A DNA stretch of 64,000 nucleotides from NCBI GenBank assembly GCA_963715655.1, contig OY970262.1:1302001-1366000 (forward strand), read 5' to 3'. The stretch's first letter is position 1. Every line of letters starts with the position of its first letter. A program made the translations under genes and the position numbers. A model generated the notes under the pieces. The model did no database searches. It saw only the letters and a list, made by a program, of their open reading frames with translations, and had not been told where the DNA came from. Below are positions 24,980 to 33,730 of this stretch, piece after piece. Origin of the DNA: JANQPD01 sp963715655. Its GTDB lineage: Bacteria; Bacteroidota; Bacteroidia; Flavobacteriales; Schleiferiaceae.

Positions 24980-27160
24980 TTAAAGATTTTCTGTAATAAA
25001 ATTTGTCATTTTAGTGTACAAATGATAGCGGGTATTACCACCGTAAATACCATGATTTTTATCGGGATAAATAAACAAATCAAACTGCTTATCTGCCGCT
25101 ACTAAGGCCGAAATCATACGCGTAGTATTTTGAAAATGTACGTTATCATCGGCACTACCGTGTACCAATAAATAATTTCCTCTAAGTTTTTCTACATGAT
25201 TAATAGGAGAGTTGTCGTCATAGCCATCCCCATTTTCTTGAGGTGTACGCATATAACGCTCGGTGTAAATACTATCATAAAAGCGCCAATTGGTAACGGG
25301 CGCTACGGCCATGGCCATTTTAAATACATCGCTACCTTTAGTTATACCCAAGCTACTCATATATCCTCCGTAGCTCCAACCCCAAATACCTATTCGGTTT
25401 GCATCCACATAACTTTGGTCTCCTAAATATTTTGCAGCACTTATTTGATCTTCAATTTCATATTTACCTAACTGTTGATAGGTGCTTGTTCTAAAATCGC
25501 GACCGCGTGCACCGGTACCTCTGTTATCTACTGAAACCACTATGTATCCTTTGCTAGCAAGTGTTTGATACCAAAAATCATTAGCGCCACCAAACTGATT
25601 TTTAACCGTCTGCGAGCCCGGGCCTCCATATACAAACATCAGTACCGGATATTTTTTGGTTGGGTCAAAGTCTTGTGGTTTTATCATCCAGCCGTTTAGC
25701 TGCATGCCGCTTTCATTTTTAAAATTAAAAAAAGTTTTTTCGCTGATGTCATACTCCAACATTCTTTCCTTTAAGGGAGCATTATCTGTAAGGGTTCTAA
25801 TAATTTTTCCGTTTTGCTCATGCAAGGTTTCTATGGTAGGCACGCCTTCTGCGGAATAATTATTAATAAAATAGGTAAAGCCTTCGCTAAATTCGGCCGT
25901 GTTCCAACCTGTTCTGTTGGTTAGTTTTTTCTTGCCACTTCCATCTAGCTTAATACTGTATATGCTTCGTTCCATTGGACTTTCTTCAGCAGCTTGGTAA
26001 AATACTAAACCACTTTTTTCATCTACACCATAAAGCTCCGTTACTTCATAAGTACCTTTTGTAAGTTGGGTTTTTACTTTACCGGTATTGGTAATATGGT
26101 AAATATGTCTGTACCCATCCATTTCCGATGTGTACACAAAACTCCCGTCTTTTAAAAACTGTAAATCATCAGTAATTTCAATGTACGCAGGAGCTGTTTC
26201 CATATAAAGTAATTCCGCTTTTGCACTGCCTTTTTTTACTTTCCAAAGCTTTAGTTCACTTTGGTTTCTGTTCATAGTAAAAATTACTAAATCTCCATTT
26301 GGTGCGTATTTTATGCGAGGTATGTATTCGTATGCTTCTGGTATTTCTACTTTTTGCTCACTGTCTTTTTGTACATCATATACGCTAATGTGCACGTTGC
26401 TATTGGGTTCACCGGCTTTCGGGTATTTAAATTCATATTCAGATGGATATAAATCTTCACCAAATAAATCCATAGAAAAAAGAGGCACCAATTGCTCATC
26501 TGATTGGTAATAGGCTATTGAGTTACCATCAGGCGCCCATTCAAATCCTTTATGAAAGCTAAATTCTTCTTCATACACCCAATCCACGGCACCGGCTATA
26601 AATTTATCGTCTTCACCTTTACCAAAAGCAAGGGTTTTCCACTTGGTGTCACCATCAAAATTTTTAATATGCATTTTGTTATCTAATACATAGGCTACTT
26701 GTTTTTTGGTGGGAGAAAAGGTGGCTAATTGTTGTTTTCTATCGGTAATAGAATCTAAGGCACCGGTTTCCAAATCATACACATAATAGAAGCTTTTGGA
26801 GCTATGGCGATAAATTGGCTGGGTGGAAGCACTAAGTAAAAGCAGTTTTTCATTTGGTCCAAATTCGTACCCATCAAAGTTTATGCGTTTGCCGGTTTGC
26901 TCTTCAATTACCTTGGCAGAAATTATTAATCCTGCCGATTCACCTGTTTTATAAGAGAACTTCTCAATGGTTGGGCTATCATCTTTATTGGTAAGTACGG
27001 TGTAAAACTTACCGTCTTTCATGCTGTTCAGTCCGTTGGTGCTTCTGGCAAAAAAGGCACCTTTGCGCCAAATATCACTAAGTGTTACGTCCTTTTTTTG
27101 AGCAGATAAGGCCATGCCGGTAAAAAATAGGCAGGTTGCTATAAACAGTTTTTTCATCAT
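24980..27160 (-). CDS. dipeptidyl-peptidase IV, S9 family
   Basis: 726 aa from ATG 27160, chosen because it begins the signal peptide MMKKLFIATCLFFTGMALSAQ and because the promoter box lies between it and the longer reading from 27199. Beta-propeller in the N-terminal two thirds with the DPP-IV-type DWVYEEEFSF double-Glu motif that binds the substrate amino terminus. Catalytic triad: Ser596 in GWSYGGY, Asp671/672 in HGSADDNVHF and His703 in DKNHGIYGG. Removes N-terminal Xaa-Pro/Ala dipeptides in the periplasm. Same strand as the POT transporter 57 nt downstream; probably one peptide-uptake unit. Confidence 0.93.
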   Translation of the reverse strand: MMKKLFIATCLFFTGMALSAQKKDVTLSDIWRKGAFFARSTNGLNSMKDGKFYTVLTNKDDSPTIEKFSYKTGESAGLIISAKVIEEQTGKRINFDGYEFGPNEKLLLLSASTQPIYRHSSKSFYYVYDLETGALDSITDRKQQLATFSPTKKQVAYVLDNKMHIKNFDGDTKWKTLAFGKGEDDKFIAGAVDWVYEEEFSFHKGFEWAPDGNSIAYYQSDEQLVPLFSMDLFGEDLYPSEYEFKYPKAGEPNSNVHISVYDVQKDSEQKVEIPEAYEYIPRIKYAPNGDLVIFTMNRNQSELKLWKVKKGSAKAELLYMETAPAYIEITDDLQFLKDGSFVYTSEMDGYRHIYHITNTGKVKTQLTKGTYEVTELYGVDEKSGLVFYQAAEESPMERSIYSIKLDGSGKKKLTNRTGWNTAEFSEGFTYFINNYSAEGVPTIETLHEQNGKIIRTLTDNAPLKERMLEYDISEKTFFNFKNESGMQLNGWMIKPQDFDPTKKYPVLMFVYGGPGSQTVKNQFGGANDFWYQTLASKGYIVVSVDNRGTGARGRDFRTSTYQQLGKYEIEDQISAAKYLGDQSYVDANRIGIWGWSYGGYMSSLGITKGSDVFKMAMAVAPVTNWRFYDSIYTERYMRTPQENGDGYDDNSPINHVEKLRGNYLLVHGSADDNVHFQNTTRMISALVAADKQFDLFIYPDKNHGIYGGNTRYHLYTKMTNFITENL

Positions 27161-27185
27161 AATTTTACATTGTTTTCGGGGCGCA

Positions 27186-27193
27186 CTAAAGTA
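27186..27193 (-). promoter_or_regulatory. -7 box TACTTTAG for DPP-IV
   Basis: Minus-strand TACTTTAG, one mismatch to TAnnTTTG, 25 nt before the ATG at 27160. It lies in the divergent space next to the FAD oxidoreductase start at 27210. Confidence 0.45.
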
Positions 27194-27209
27194 TAACAAA
27201 TCCTAAAGT

Positions 27210-28613
27210 ATGAAATACCATCAACCAAATCCTAAAGATGTAGCAGCTTTTAAGCAAATTGTAGGTGCTCATCACCTTTTGGTAGATGCCGAATCTTTGC
27301 AAAAGTATAGTCACGATGAAACGGAAGATTATAGTTTTTTGCCGGCAGCGGTTTTAAAACCAGGGTCGGCAGAAGAGCTGGCGCAAATTTTAAAATATTG
27401 TAATACACACAACATTGCGGTAACCCCAAGTGGCGCACGCACCGGATTAAGTGGTGGCGCCTTGCCTCTTTTTGGAGGTATAAACTTATCTACCGAAAGG
27501 TTAAATAAGCTTATACAAATTGATGAACGCAACTTGCAAGCAACCGTAGAGCCAGGCGTAATCAATCAAGTATTTCATAATGCTTGCAAGGAAAAAGGTT
27601 TGTTTTACCCGCCCGACCCAAGTAGTTGGGGTAGTAGTTTTATTGGTGGAAATTTGGCTTTAAATGCCGGTGGCCCAAAGGCGGTAAAATATGGTGTTAC
27701 CAATGCCTACGTGCTTAATTTACAAGTGGCTTTGGCCAATGGTGAATTAATGTGGACGGGTGCTAATGTGCTAAAAAACAGTACCGGATATAATCTTACC
27801 CAATTAATGGTGGGTAGTGAAGGTACCTTGGGTATAATTACAAAAGCGGTGTTTAGACTCATACCCTATCCAAAATTTAACATGCTTATGCTGGTGCCTT
27901 TTTGTGCCCCTGAAAAGGCCTGCGAAGCGGTAAGTGCCATTTTTCAAGCGGGTATTACCCCCAGCGGAATGGAATTTATGGAACGCGATGCGATTGATTG
28001 GACATTGCAGTATGTGGAAGATGTGCAATTGCCTATTGGCGATGATGTGCAGGCGCATTTGTTGATAGAAGTAGATGGAAATAAGGAAAATATTTTGATG
28101 GAGGAATGCCAGCAAATAGCAGAAATTGTAGAAAACTTTGGTGCGGGTGAAATTTTGTTTGCCGATAATGAAACGGATAAAGCTGCCCTTTGGAAATTAA
28201 GAAGAAGAGTAGGAGAGGCAGTAAAATCAAACTCTATTTATAAAGAAGAAGATACCGTGGTACCGCGTGCAGAATTAGCAACATTGTTAAAGGGTGTAAA
28301 AGCAATCGGAGCGCAATATGGATTTAAATCTGTATGCTACGGACATGCAGGTGATGGAAATTTACACGTAAATATTTTAAAAAATACCCTTTCTGATGAA
28401 GCTTGGCAATACGACTTACCCAAAGCCATTAGGGAAATTTTTGCTTTGGTAAAAAGTTTGGGGGGAACCATTAGTGGAGAACATGGAATTGGATTTGTGC
28501 AGCGAGAATATATGAACATAGTATTCTCAGAATCAGAATTACAGCTGCAAAAAGCAATAAAAAAGGTATTTGACCCTAAAAGTATTCTTAACCCAGGAAA
28601 GATATTCGTGTAG
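27210..28613 (+). CDS. FAD-linked oxidase, GlcD / D-lactate dehydrogenase-like
   Basis: 467 aa. FAD-binding type 4 domain in residues ~35-215 (VTPSGARTGLSGGA, DPSSWGSSFIGGNLALNAGGPKAVKYG, MVGSEGTLGIIT) and the C-terminal FAD-oxidase domain with the CYGHAGDGNLHVN metal/substrate motif and GTISGEHGIG. Oxidises 2-hydroxy acids such as D-lactate or glycolate; which one is not decidable from sequence. No iron-sulfur subunit gene is adjacent. Confidence 0.92.
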   Translation: MKYHQPNPKDVAAFKQIVGAHHLLVDAESLQKYSHDETEDYSFLPAAVLKPGSAEELAQILKYCNTHNIAVTPSGARTGLSGGALPLFGGINLSTERLNKLIQIDERNLQATVEPGVINQVFHNACKEKGLFYPPDPSSWGSSFIGGNLALNAGGPKAVKYGVTNAYVLNLQVALANGELMWTGANVLKNSTGYNLTQLMVGSEGTLGIITKAVFRLIPYPKFNMLMLVPFCAPEKACEAVSAIFQAGITPSGMEFMERDAIDWTLQYVEDVQLPIGDDVQAHLLIEVDGNKENILMEECQQIAEIVENFGAGEILFADNETDKAALWKLRRRVGEAVKSNSIYKEEDTVVPRAELATLLKGVKAIGAQYGFKSVCYGHAGDGNLHVNILKNTLSDEAWQYDLPKAIREIFALVKSLGGTISGEHGIGFVQREYMNIVFSESELQLQKAIKKVFDPKSILNPGKIFV

Positions 28614-28622
28614 AAAAAATTA

Positions 28623-28630
28623 TACTTTCG
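28623..28630 (+). promoter_or_regulatory. -7 box TACTTTCG
   Basis: Variant of TAnnTTTG, 21 nt before the histidine kinase ATG at 28652. Confidence 0.5.
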
Positions 28631-28651
28631 CGGTATAATTTAATTTAATAT

Positions 28652-31390
28652 ATGCATCCAAAATTGGAAGCTGACCCTACACAACGCGCTCTTAAATTAT
28701 ATAACTTACCTTCATTACTACAAGAACTTTTCGCAAAAGCGGAAAGCATGTATTCTATTATTGACAAGGAGCATCGCTTTATTTTTTTTAATGAAATTGC
28801 CAAATTAGCCGCATTTCATTTCGCCAATAGATATCCTGAAGTGGGTGACGATTTATTTGATTTTATCAATCCACAATTAGCCACTCAACTAAAGTTGGAT
28901 TTGGCTACTACCATTGCAAAATCTCCGGTAAAAAGGACGGTAACCCTGCACTCTGAGGAAAAAGATGGAACTTCTTTTCTTTTCTCCTATAAGTTAAGTG
29001 TGCTTGAGCCCTATAACTATATAATGATGGAAGCGGTAAATTTTACTGCTTTCAATCAAATGCAAAAGGAAATTATAGATAAGCATCATTATCTAAATAC
29101 GATTTTTGACACCATAGGCACCGGCATAAAAATAACCGATAGTAACGGTGTTATCTTAAATTGCAATGAAGCCTATCAGCAAATAGTAGGTAGAACGGAG
29201 GCCGAATTAATTGGAGCTTCCTCTATGATTACTGTATATCCGGAAGATGTTGATCCTGCTAGGGCGCAATTGGAAGAATTTTTAGTTAGTGGAAGGCATC
29301 CTCAACGCAATTGGAGTATTAGGCACAAAAGTGGTAAACCAATAGACGTGGATATTACCATTAAAAAGACTCAAATTAATGGTGAATTGCACCTTATTTA
29401 TGGGTTAAGCGATATCTCTCTCCAAAATGAATTGAAAAATGAGTTGCTTCAATCAAATTTGAGTAAATCTGCTTTAATAGATAACTTACCCGTATTGCTT
29501 TGGAGTGTAGATGAAAACTTACGTTTGGTAACCGCTAATACTACTGCAAAAGAATATTTTAAAAGTAATTTAAACTACACGTTTAAGGAAGGAGATGTAG
29601 TTACAAATGTTTTTTCGGCCAAAGATGCCCATCGAGCAACCGAACGATATGCTCGTTATCAAGAAATTATGAAAAGCGGTGAAAGCCAAAAATTTCACTC
29701 ACTAGAATATAATCAGGGGGAGTTACAGCATTTAACGGGAGAGATGCATCCTATAATTCAAAAGAATAGGGTACGTGGTATTACCTGTTATATGGAAATA
29801 GACACGGACGCTTTTTTACGGAAAAAACTTTCGGAGGGCTTTTCAATTTTCACCAAACATTGTGCGCATGCAAAAAGTGTAAACGAGGTATTACGTTTTT
29901 TGGTGGAGGATATTTTATCGAGATTATACATTGACGAGGGAGAAATTCTAACATTGAAGGACGGTGTATTTACTCCTAACGTAGTGTATAGGATGAATAG
30001 CGTAATGCAAGTGCCTAATTTGGAAGAAAAGTATGGTTTTAAACTAAAGCTAGGCGAAGGAATAATTGGAATTTCTGCCCAGCAAAAACAAACCATTGTA
30101 GTGGCAGATTGTGCACAGGATGAAAGGGTAATTAGTATTATTTCAAAGTTTTCTTCAGAAATTGCCGTTCCTATTTATTTGTATAGCGAGGTGTTTGCGA
30201 TAATTAATTGTGAGAGTAAACACAAAGATTTTTTTAAACCAATTTTCGCAGAAGTCTTAGAGGCAGCAGCCAAAGAAGCAGGAGAACAAATACGTAAACT
30301 CCAGGATTTGCACAAAATAAAGGAAATTCAAAGTTTACATACTGCTATCCTAAACTCTACGCCCAACAGCTTTATTCTAATTGACGAGAATTTTCGCATA
30401 CTATCTTTAAATGGAAAGGCGGTGAAAATGTTATCGCAGTATAAAAACAGATCGGTAAGTGAAGGGTATTGTTTTTTAGATTGTGTGCCTGAAGTGGAAA
30501 AGGCCAATTTTGAAAATCAAGTTGAAACCTCTTACCAAGGCGCTCTACATAAATTTGAAAGAGAAATTACACACCCAAATGGAAGTGTATATTGGATACA
30601 ACTTACCCTAGCTCCAGCATATAATGCTAATGAGGAAATTTTTGGCGTTACCATTATTATTGAAAACATTACACAGGCAAAAAAGACGGAGCAATTAATT
30701 TTAAACCAAAACTTTGAGCTTAGAAAAACCAATAAGGAGCTCGATCATTTTATTTACTCAATTTCTCATGATGTGCGTGCACCTTTGAGCAGCATAGAAG
30801 GGTTAAGTGGTCTTATCGACTTAGCTTCAACCATGGAAGAAATGAGGGAGTATAACGTATATATACAGGAGTCCACACAAAAGTTAGATAATTTTATTCG
30901 CAATATTTTAGCATTTAATCGTAATAAGCGAAAGGAAAATCAGCTGGAAAGTATTTTGCCGAAAGAGGTAATTAAAGAGGTAATTCAGGCCAATAGATAT
31001 TTGCCAGGATTTAAGAATATTGAGTTTAAAATAAACGCTATGAACACCCCAGTTTTAGCGGATCTTTTTAGATTTAAAATAATTTTAGATAGTGTGCTTT
31101 CCAACGCAATTAAATTTCATGATGGTAATAAGGAAAACCGATGGATTAGTATTGACATTAGTACGTTAGATAATATGCTAATTATTACCATTGTAGATAA
31201 TGGTATGGGCATACCGGAAGCCTACTTACCAAAAGTTTTTAATATGTTTTATACGGCCTATAAGGAAACACGTGGCAACGGTATAGGGCTATATATCTTA
31301 AAAGAAACAGTAGCTTTCTTAAAAGGAAAAGTAGAAATAGAATCTACCGAGCATGAAGGCACAAGCATAAAAATCTCATTACCACAATAA
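28652..31390 (+). CDS. multi-PAS/GAF sensor histidine kinase, cytoplasmic
   Basis: 912 aa without membrane segments. Domains by sequence: PAS (about 20-130), PAS (140-260, IFDTIGTGIKITDSNGVILNCNEAY), PAS (270-385, IDNLPVLLWSVDENLRLVTANTTA), GAF (395-545, KLKLGEGIIGISAQQ), PAS (560-675, ILNSTPNSFILIDENFRILSLNG), HisKA with phospho-acceptor His706 in YSISHDVRAPLSSIEG, and HATPase with a GNGIGLYIL box near 874. Light, redox or ligand sensing cannot be told apart. Starts a two-gene operon with the receiver protein 1 nt downstream. Confidence 0.9.
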   Translation: MHPKLEADPTQRALKLYNLPSLLQELFAKAESMYSIIDKEHRFIFFNEIAKLAAFHFANRYPEVGDDLFDFINPQLATQLKLDLATTIAKSPVKRTVTLHSEEKDGTSFLFSYKLSVLEPYNYIMMEAVNFTAFNQMQKEIIDKHHYLNTIFDTIGTGIKITDSNGVILNCNEAYQQIVGRTEAELIGASSMITVYPEDVDPARAQLEEFLVSGRHPQRNWSIRHKSGKPIDVDITIKKTQINGELHLIYGLSDISLQNELKNELLQSNLSKSALIDNLPVLLWSVDENLRLVTANTTAKEYFKSNLNYTFKEGDVVTNVFSAKDAHRATERYARYQEIMKSGESQKFHSLEYNQGELQHLTGEMHPIIQKNRVRGITCYMEIDTDAFLRKKLSEGFSIFTKHCAHAKSVNEVLRFLVEDILSRLYIDEGEILTLKDGVFTPNVVYRMNSVMQVPNLEEKYGFKLKLGEGIIGISAQQKQTIVVADCAQDERVISIISKFSSEIAVPIYLYSEVFAIINCESKHKDFFKPIFAEVLEAAAKEAGEQIRKLQDLHKIKEIQSLHTAILNSTPNSFILIDENFRILSLNGKAVKMLSQYKNRSVSEGYCFLDCVPEVEKANFENQVETSYQGALHKFEREITHPNGSVYWIQLTLAPAYNANEEIFGVTIIIENITQAKKTEQLILNQNFELRKTNKELDHFIYSISHDVRAPLSSIEGLSGLIDLASTMEEMREYNVYIQESTQKLDNFIRNILAFNRNKRKENQLESILPKEVIKEVIQANRYLPGFKNIEFKINAMNTPVLADLFRFKIILDSVLSNAIKFHDGNKENRWISIDISTLDNMLIITIVDNGMGIPEAYLPKVFNMFYTAYKETRGNGIGLYILKETVAFLKGKVEIESTEHEGTSIKISLPQ

Positions 31391-31391
31391 C

Positions 31392-31778
31392 ATGAAAATA
31401 CTTTTGGTAGATGATAATCCGATTGATTTATTAATAAACAATAAAATTGTAACTACTTTAAATGCTTCCGCAGAAGTGGTTAAGAAGCAGTCCGCAGAGG
31501 AGGCGCTACATTATATACAAGAATTAGGCGCAGAAGATACACTGCCTCATTATATTTTATTAGATATTAAAATGCCTATAATGGATGGTTTCGGATTATT
31601 GGATGCACTAAAACCGTTACAAGACAAGCTGAAAAAAAATACTAAAATCATTATGGTTTCCTCATCTATTGATCCAATGGATAGAAATAGAGCCGCAGAA
31701 AATATGCTTGTGTATGATTTTTTAGAAAAACCGCTTACCGTTGAAAAATTAAAAAGTTGCCCATCTATTGCACTTTAG
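31392..31778 (+). CDS. single-domain response regulator
   Basis: 128 aa CheY-like receiver. Acidic pair DD at 7-8, phosphorylated Asp58 in YILLDIKMPIMDGFG, switch Ser/Thr in MVSSS and conserved Lys in DFLEKPL. No output domain, so it works by protein contact or phosphorelay, presumably receiving phosphate from the kinase directly upstream. Its last four bases overlap the convergent aminotransferase gene end. Confidence 0.92.
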   Translation: MKILLVDDNPIDLLINNKIVTTLNASAEVVKKQSAEEALHYIQELGAEDTLPHYILLDIKMPIMDGFGLLDALKPLQDKLKKNTKIIMVSSSIDPMDRNRAAENMLVYDFLEKPLTVEKLKSCPSIAL

Positions 31779-32968
31779 CCATACACTTCGGTAATTGCTT
31801 CTAGCAGTACTTTGCAAGCAAACTCTATTTGTTTGTTGGTTATAATCAAAGGCGGACTTAAGCGGATAGCATCCTCACAGAATAAAAACCAATCGCTAAC
31901 CACACCTTTTTCTAAGCATATTGCAATTACTTTTTGCACCTTTTCAAAGGTATCTAGCTGCACAGCAAGCATTAAACCCTTTCCGCGTACTTCCGCTATT
32001 GCGGGATGCACAAGCAGGGTTTTAAACAACTTAGATTTTTCTTCAACTCCATCTAGCAGCTTTTCCTCTAAAATAAAATGTAAGCTTGCCAAGGCCGCTG
32101 CGGCACACACCGGATGCCCGCCAAATGTGGTAATATGGCCTAACAAAGGATTGTTTTTAAAACTATCCATCAAGGTTTTATTGGCTATGAATGCACCAAT
32201 GGGCATACCGCCACCCATGCCTTTTGCCAAAGTAATAATATCCGGCACCACGCCATAGCCTTGATGTGCAAATAGATGTCCGGTACGGCCAAAGCCGGTT
32301 TGTATTTCATCAAAAACTAACAGCGCACCTACTTCTTTACAACGCTTTGCCACGGCATGTAAATACCCTTCATTAGGAGGAATGTAACCCGCTTCGCCTT
32401 GCACGGGTTCTATAAACACGGCTGCTGTGCGTTCGGTAATATGTTCTAATTCAGCTGCATTATTAAAATGTAGTTGTTTGGTATTTGGTAAAAGTGGACG
32501 ATAAGCGCGTTTAAAATCTTCGCTACCAATAATGCTTAGCGCCCCTTGTGTACTGCCATGATAGGCATTGTGCATGGCAATGATTTCAGTACGTCCAGTG
32601 TAGCGTTTGGCAAGTTTCATGGCGCCTTCTATGGCTTCACTACCCGAGCTTACTAAATATACGCTGTTTAGCTTTTCATGAAGTTGTGCGCAAAGTGCTT
32701 CGCCCAGCCGCACTTGCGGACTTTGCACATACTCACCATACACCATTAAGTGCATGTATTTATCTACTTGATTTTTTATGGCTTCCACCACTTTTGGGTT
32801 GCGGTGGCCTATGTTGCTCACTGAAATCCCTGAAATTAAATCTAAGTATTGCTTACCATCCGGTGCGTACATAAATACACCTTCGGCACGGTCAATTTCC
32901 AAATTCATGGGAAAATCGGTAGTTTGCGCTAAATGCTTTAAAAAAAGTTGTTTTTGGGTAATACTCAT
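31775..32968 (-). CDS. class III aminotransferase (PLP)
   Basis: 397 aa, fold-type I transaminase of the ornithine/acetylornithine/GABA aminotransferase group. PLP lysine is K249 in ITLAKGMGGGMPIGAF; also LVFDEIQTGFGRTG, SSGSEAIEGAMKLA and TTFGGHPVCAAAALA. Acts in the cytoplasm; the amino donor is not predictable. Not in an arginine or lysine pathway cluster here. Begins inside the last bases of the VTT membrane gene, so co-transcribed with it. Confidence 0.9.
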   Translation of the reverse strand: MSITQKQLFLKHLAQTTDFPMNLEIDRAEGVFMYAPDGKQYLDLISGISVSNIGHRNPKVVEAIKNQVDKYMHLMVYGEYVQSPQVRLGEALCAQLHEKLNSVYLVSSGSEAIEGAMKLAKRYTGRTEIIAMHNAYHGSTQGALSIIGSEDFKRAYRPLLPNTKQLHFNNAAELEHITERTAAVFIEPVQGEAGYIPPNEGYLHAVAKRCKEVGALLVFDEIQTGFGRTGHLFAHQGYGVVPDIITLAKGMGGGMPIGAFIANKTLMDSFKNNPLLGHITTFGGHPVCAAAALASLHFILEEKLLDGVEEKSKLFKTLLVHPAIAEVRGKGLMLAVQLDTFEKVQKVIAICLEKGVVSDWFLFCEDAIRLSPPLIITNKQIEFACKVLLEAITEVYG

Positions 32969-33657
32969 ACGGCCACTACCTGTGAAAAAATGTAAGCGTA
33001 TAAAAAGAAACGTAGGAATCGTGCAAGAGCCATTAAAGAATATTTACCTAAGGGATAATCAACTACTCCTGCAACAATACTAATGGGCGAAAAAGGCAAG
33101 GGCGTCATGGCAGAAATGAAAATGAGCAAGCCCCCAAACTTTTTAAACAGGTTAAATTGCTCTACAAATTTTACGTGTACCCACCTTTTCATTTTTGGGA
33201 AACGATAAAGCCATTTACCAATAAACCAACTTATAATGCCGCCTAAATAGCTTACCGTGGCTAATAAAAGAATAACCGGCCATGACGGATCAAACCCTTC
33301 ATTTGCCCAAACTAGAAAAGCATCTGGAGGTAAAAAACCAAGTACACTTTCGCTGGCAAACAAAATACCTACAATTAGCCAAAAAGGAAAATTAGAGGAG
33401 ATATACGCTACTACTTGATTTACATCAATTAGATATTTAGAAATAAGCCACGCAACCAACCCAAAGGCGGCCAATACCAATATCATACGTACTACACTCT
33501 TGCCAATAAAAGCATACTGTCCTTGCTTTTTCATGGCATAATGATAAATGCGCGTTTTCTGCCCGAAGGTTCTGATACGCTTTATTCGCCTGCTTGTGTT
33601 CGTTTCGCTAATGGTTTGTAAGAATAAATTGGGTTGCAATAACTCCGCTTCGTGCAT
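32965..33657 (-). CDS. VTT-domain (DedA/SNARE-associated) membrane protein
   Basis: 230 aa. Membrane helices follow a basic N-terminus; the VTT core is GFLPPDAFLVWANEGFDPSWPVILLLATVSYLGGIISWFIGKWLY and ISAMTPLPFSPISIVAGVVDYPLGKYS. Family members act in lipid scrambling or envelope homeostasis. The first 41 residues before MKKQGQYAF look unusual, and Met42 (33534) may be the true start. Four-base overlap with the downstream aminotransferase. Confidence 0.82.
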   Translation of the reverse strand: MHEAELLQPNLFLQTISETNTSRRIKRIRTFGQKTRIYHYAMKKQGQYAFIGKSVVRMILVLAAFGLVAWLISKYLIDVNQVVAYISSNFPFWLIVGILFASESVLGFLPPDAFLVWANEGFDPSWPVILLLATVSYLGGIISWFIGKWLYRFPKMKRWVHVKFVEQFNLFKKFGGLLIFISAMTPLPFSPISIVAGVVDYPLGKYSLMALARFLRFFLYAYIFSQVVAV

Positions 33658-33730
33658 TTTAGTTTAAAGCGGTGGCAAAAATCGTTAAAAATTAAAGGTA
33701 TAACCATAATTTAGCGGCAAAGAAATTTAT

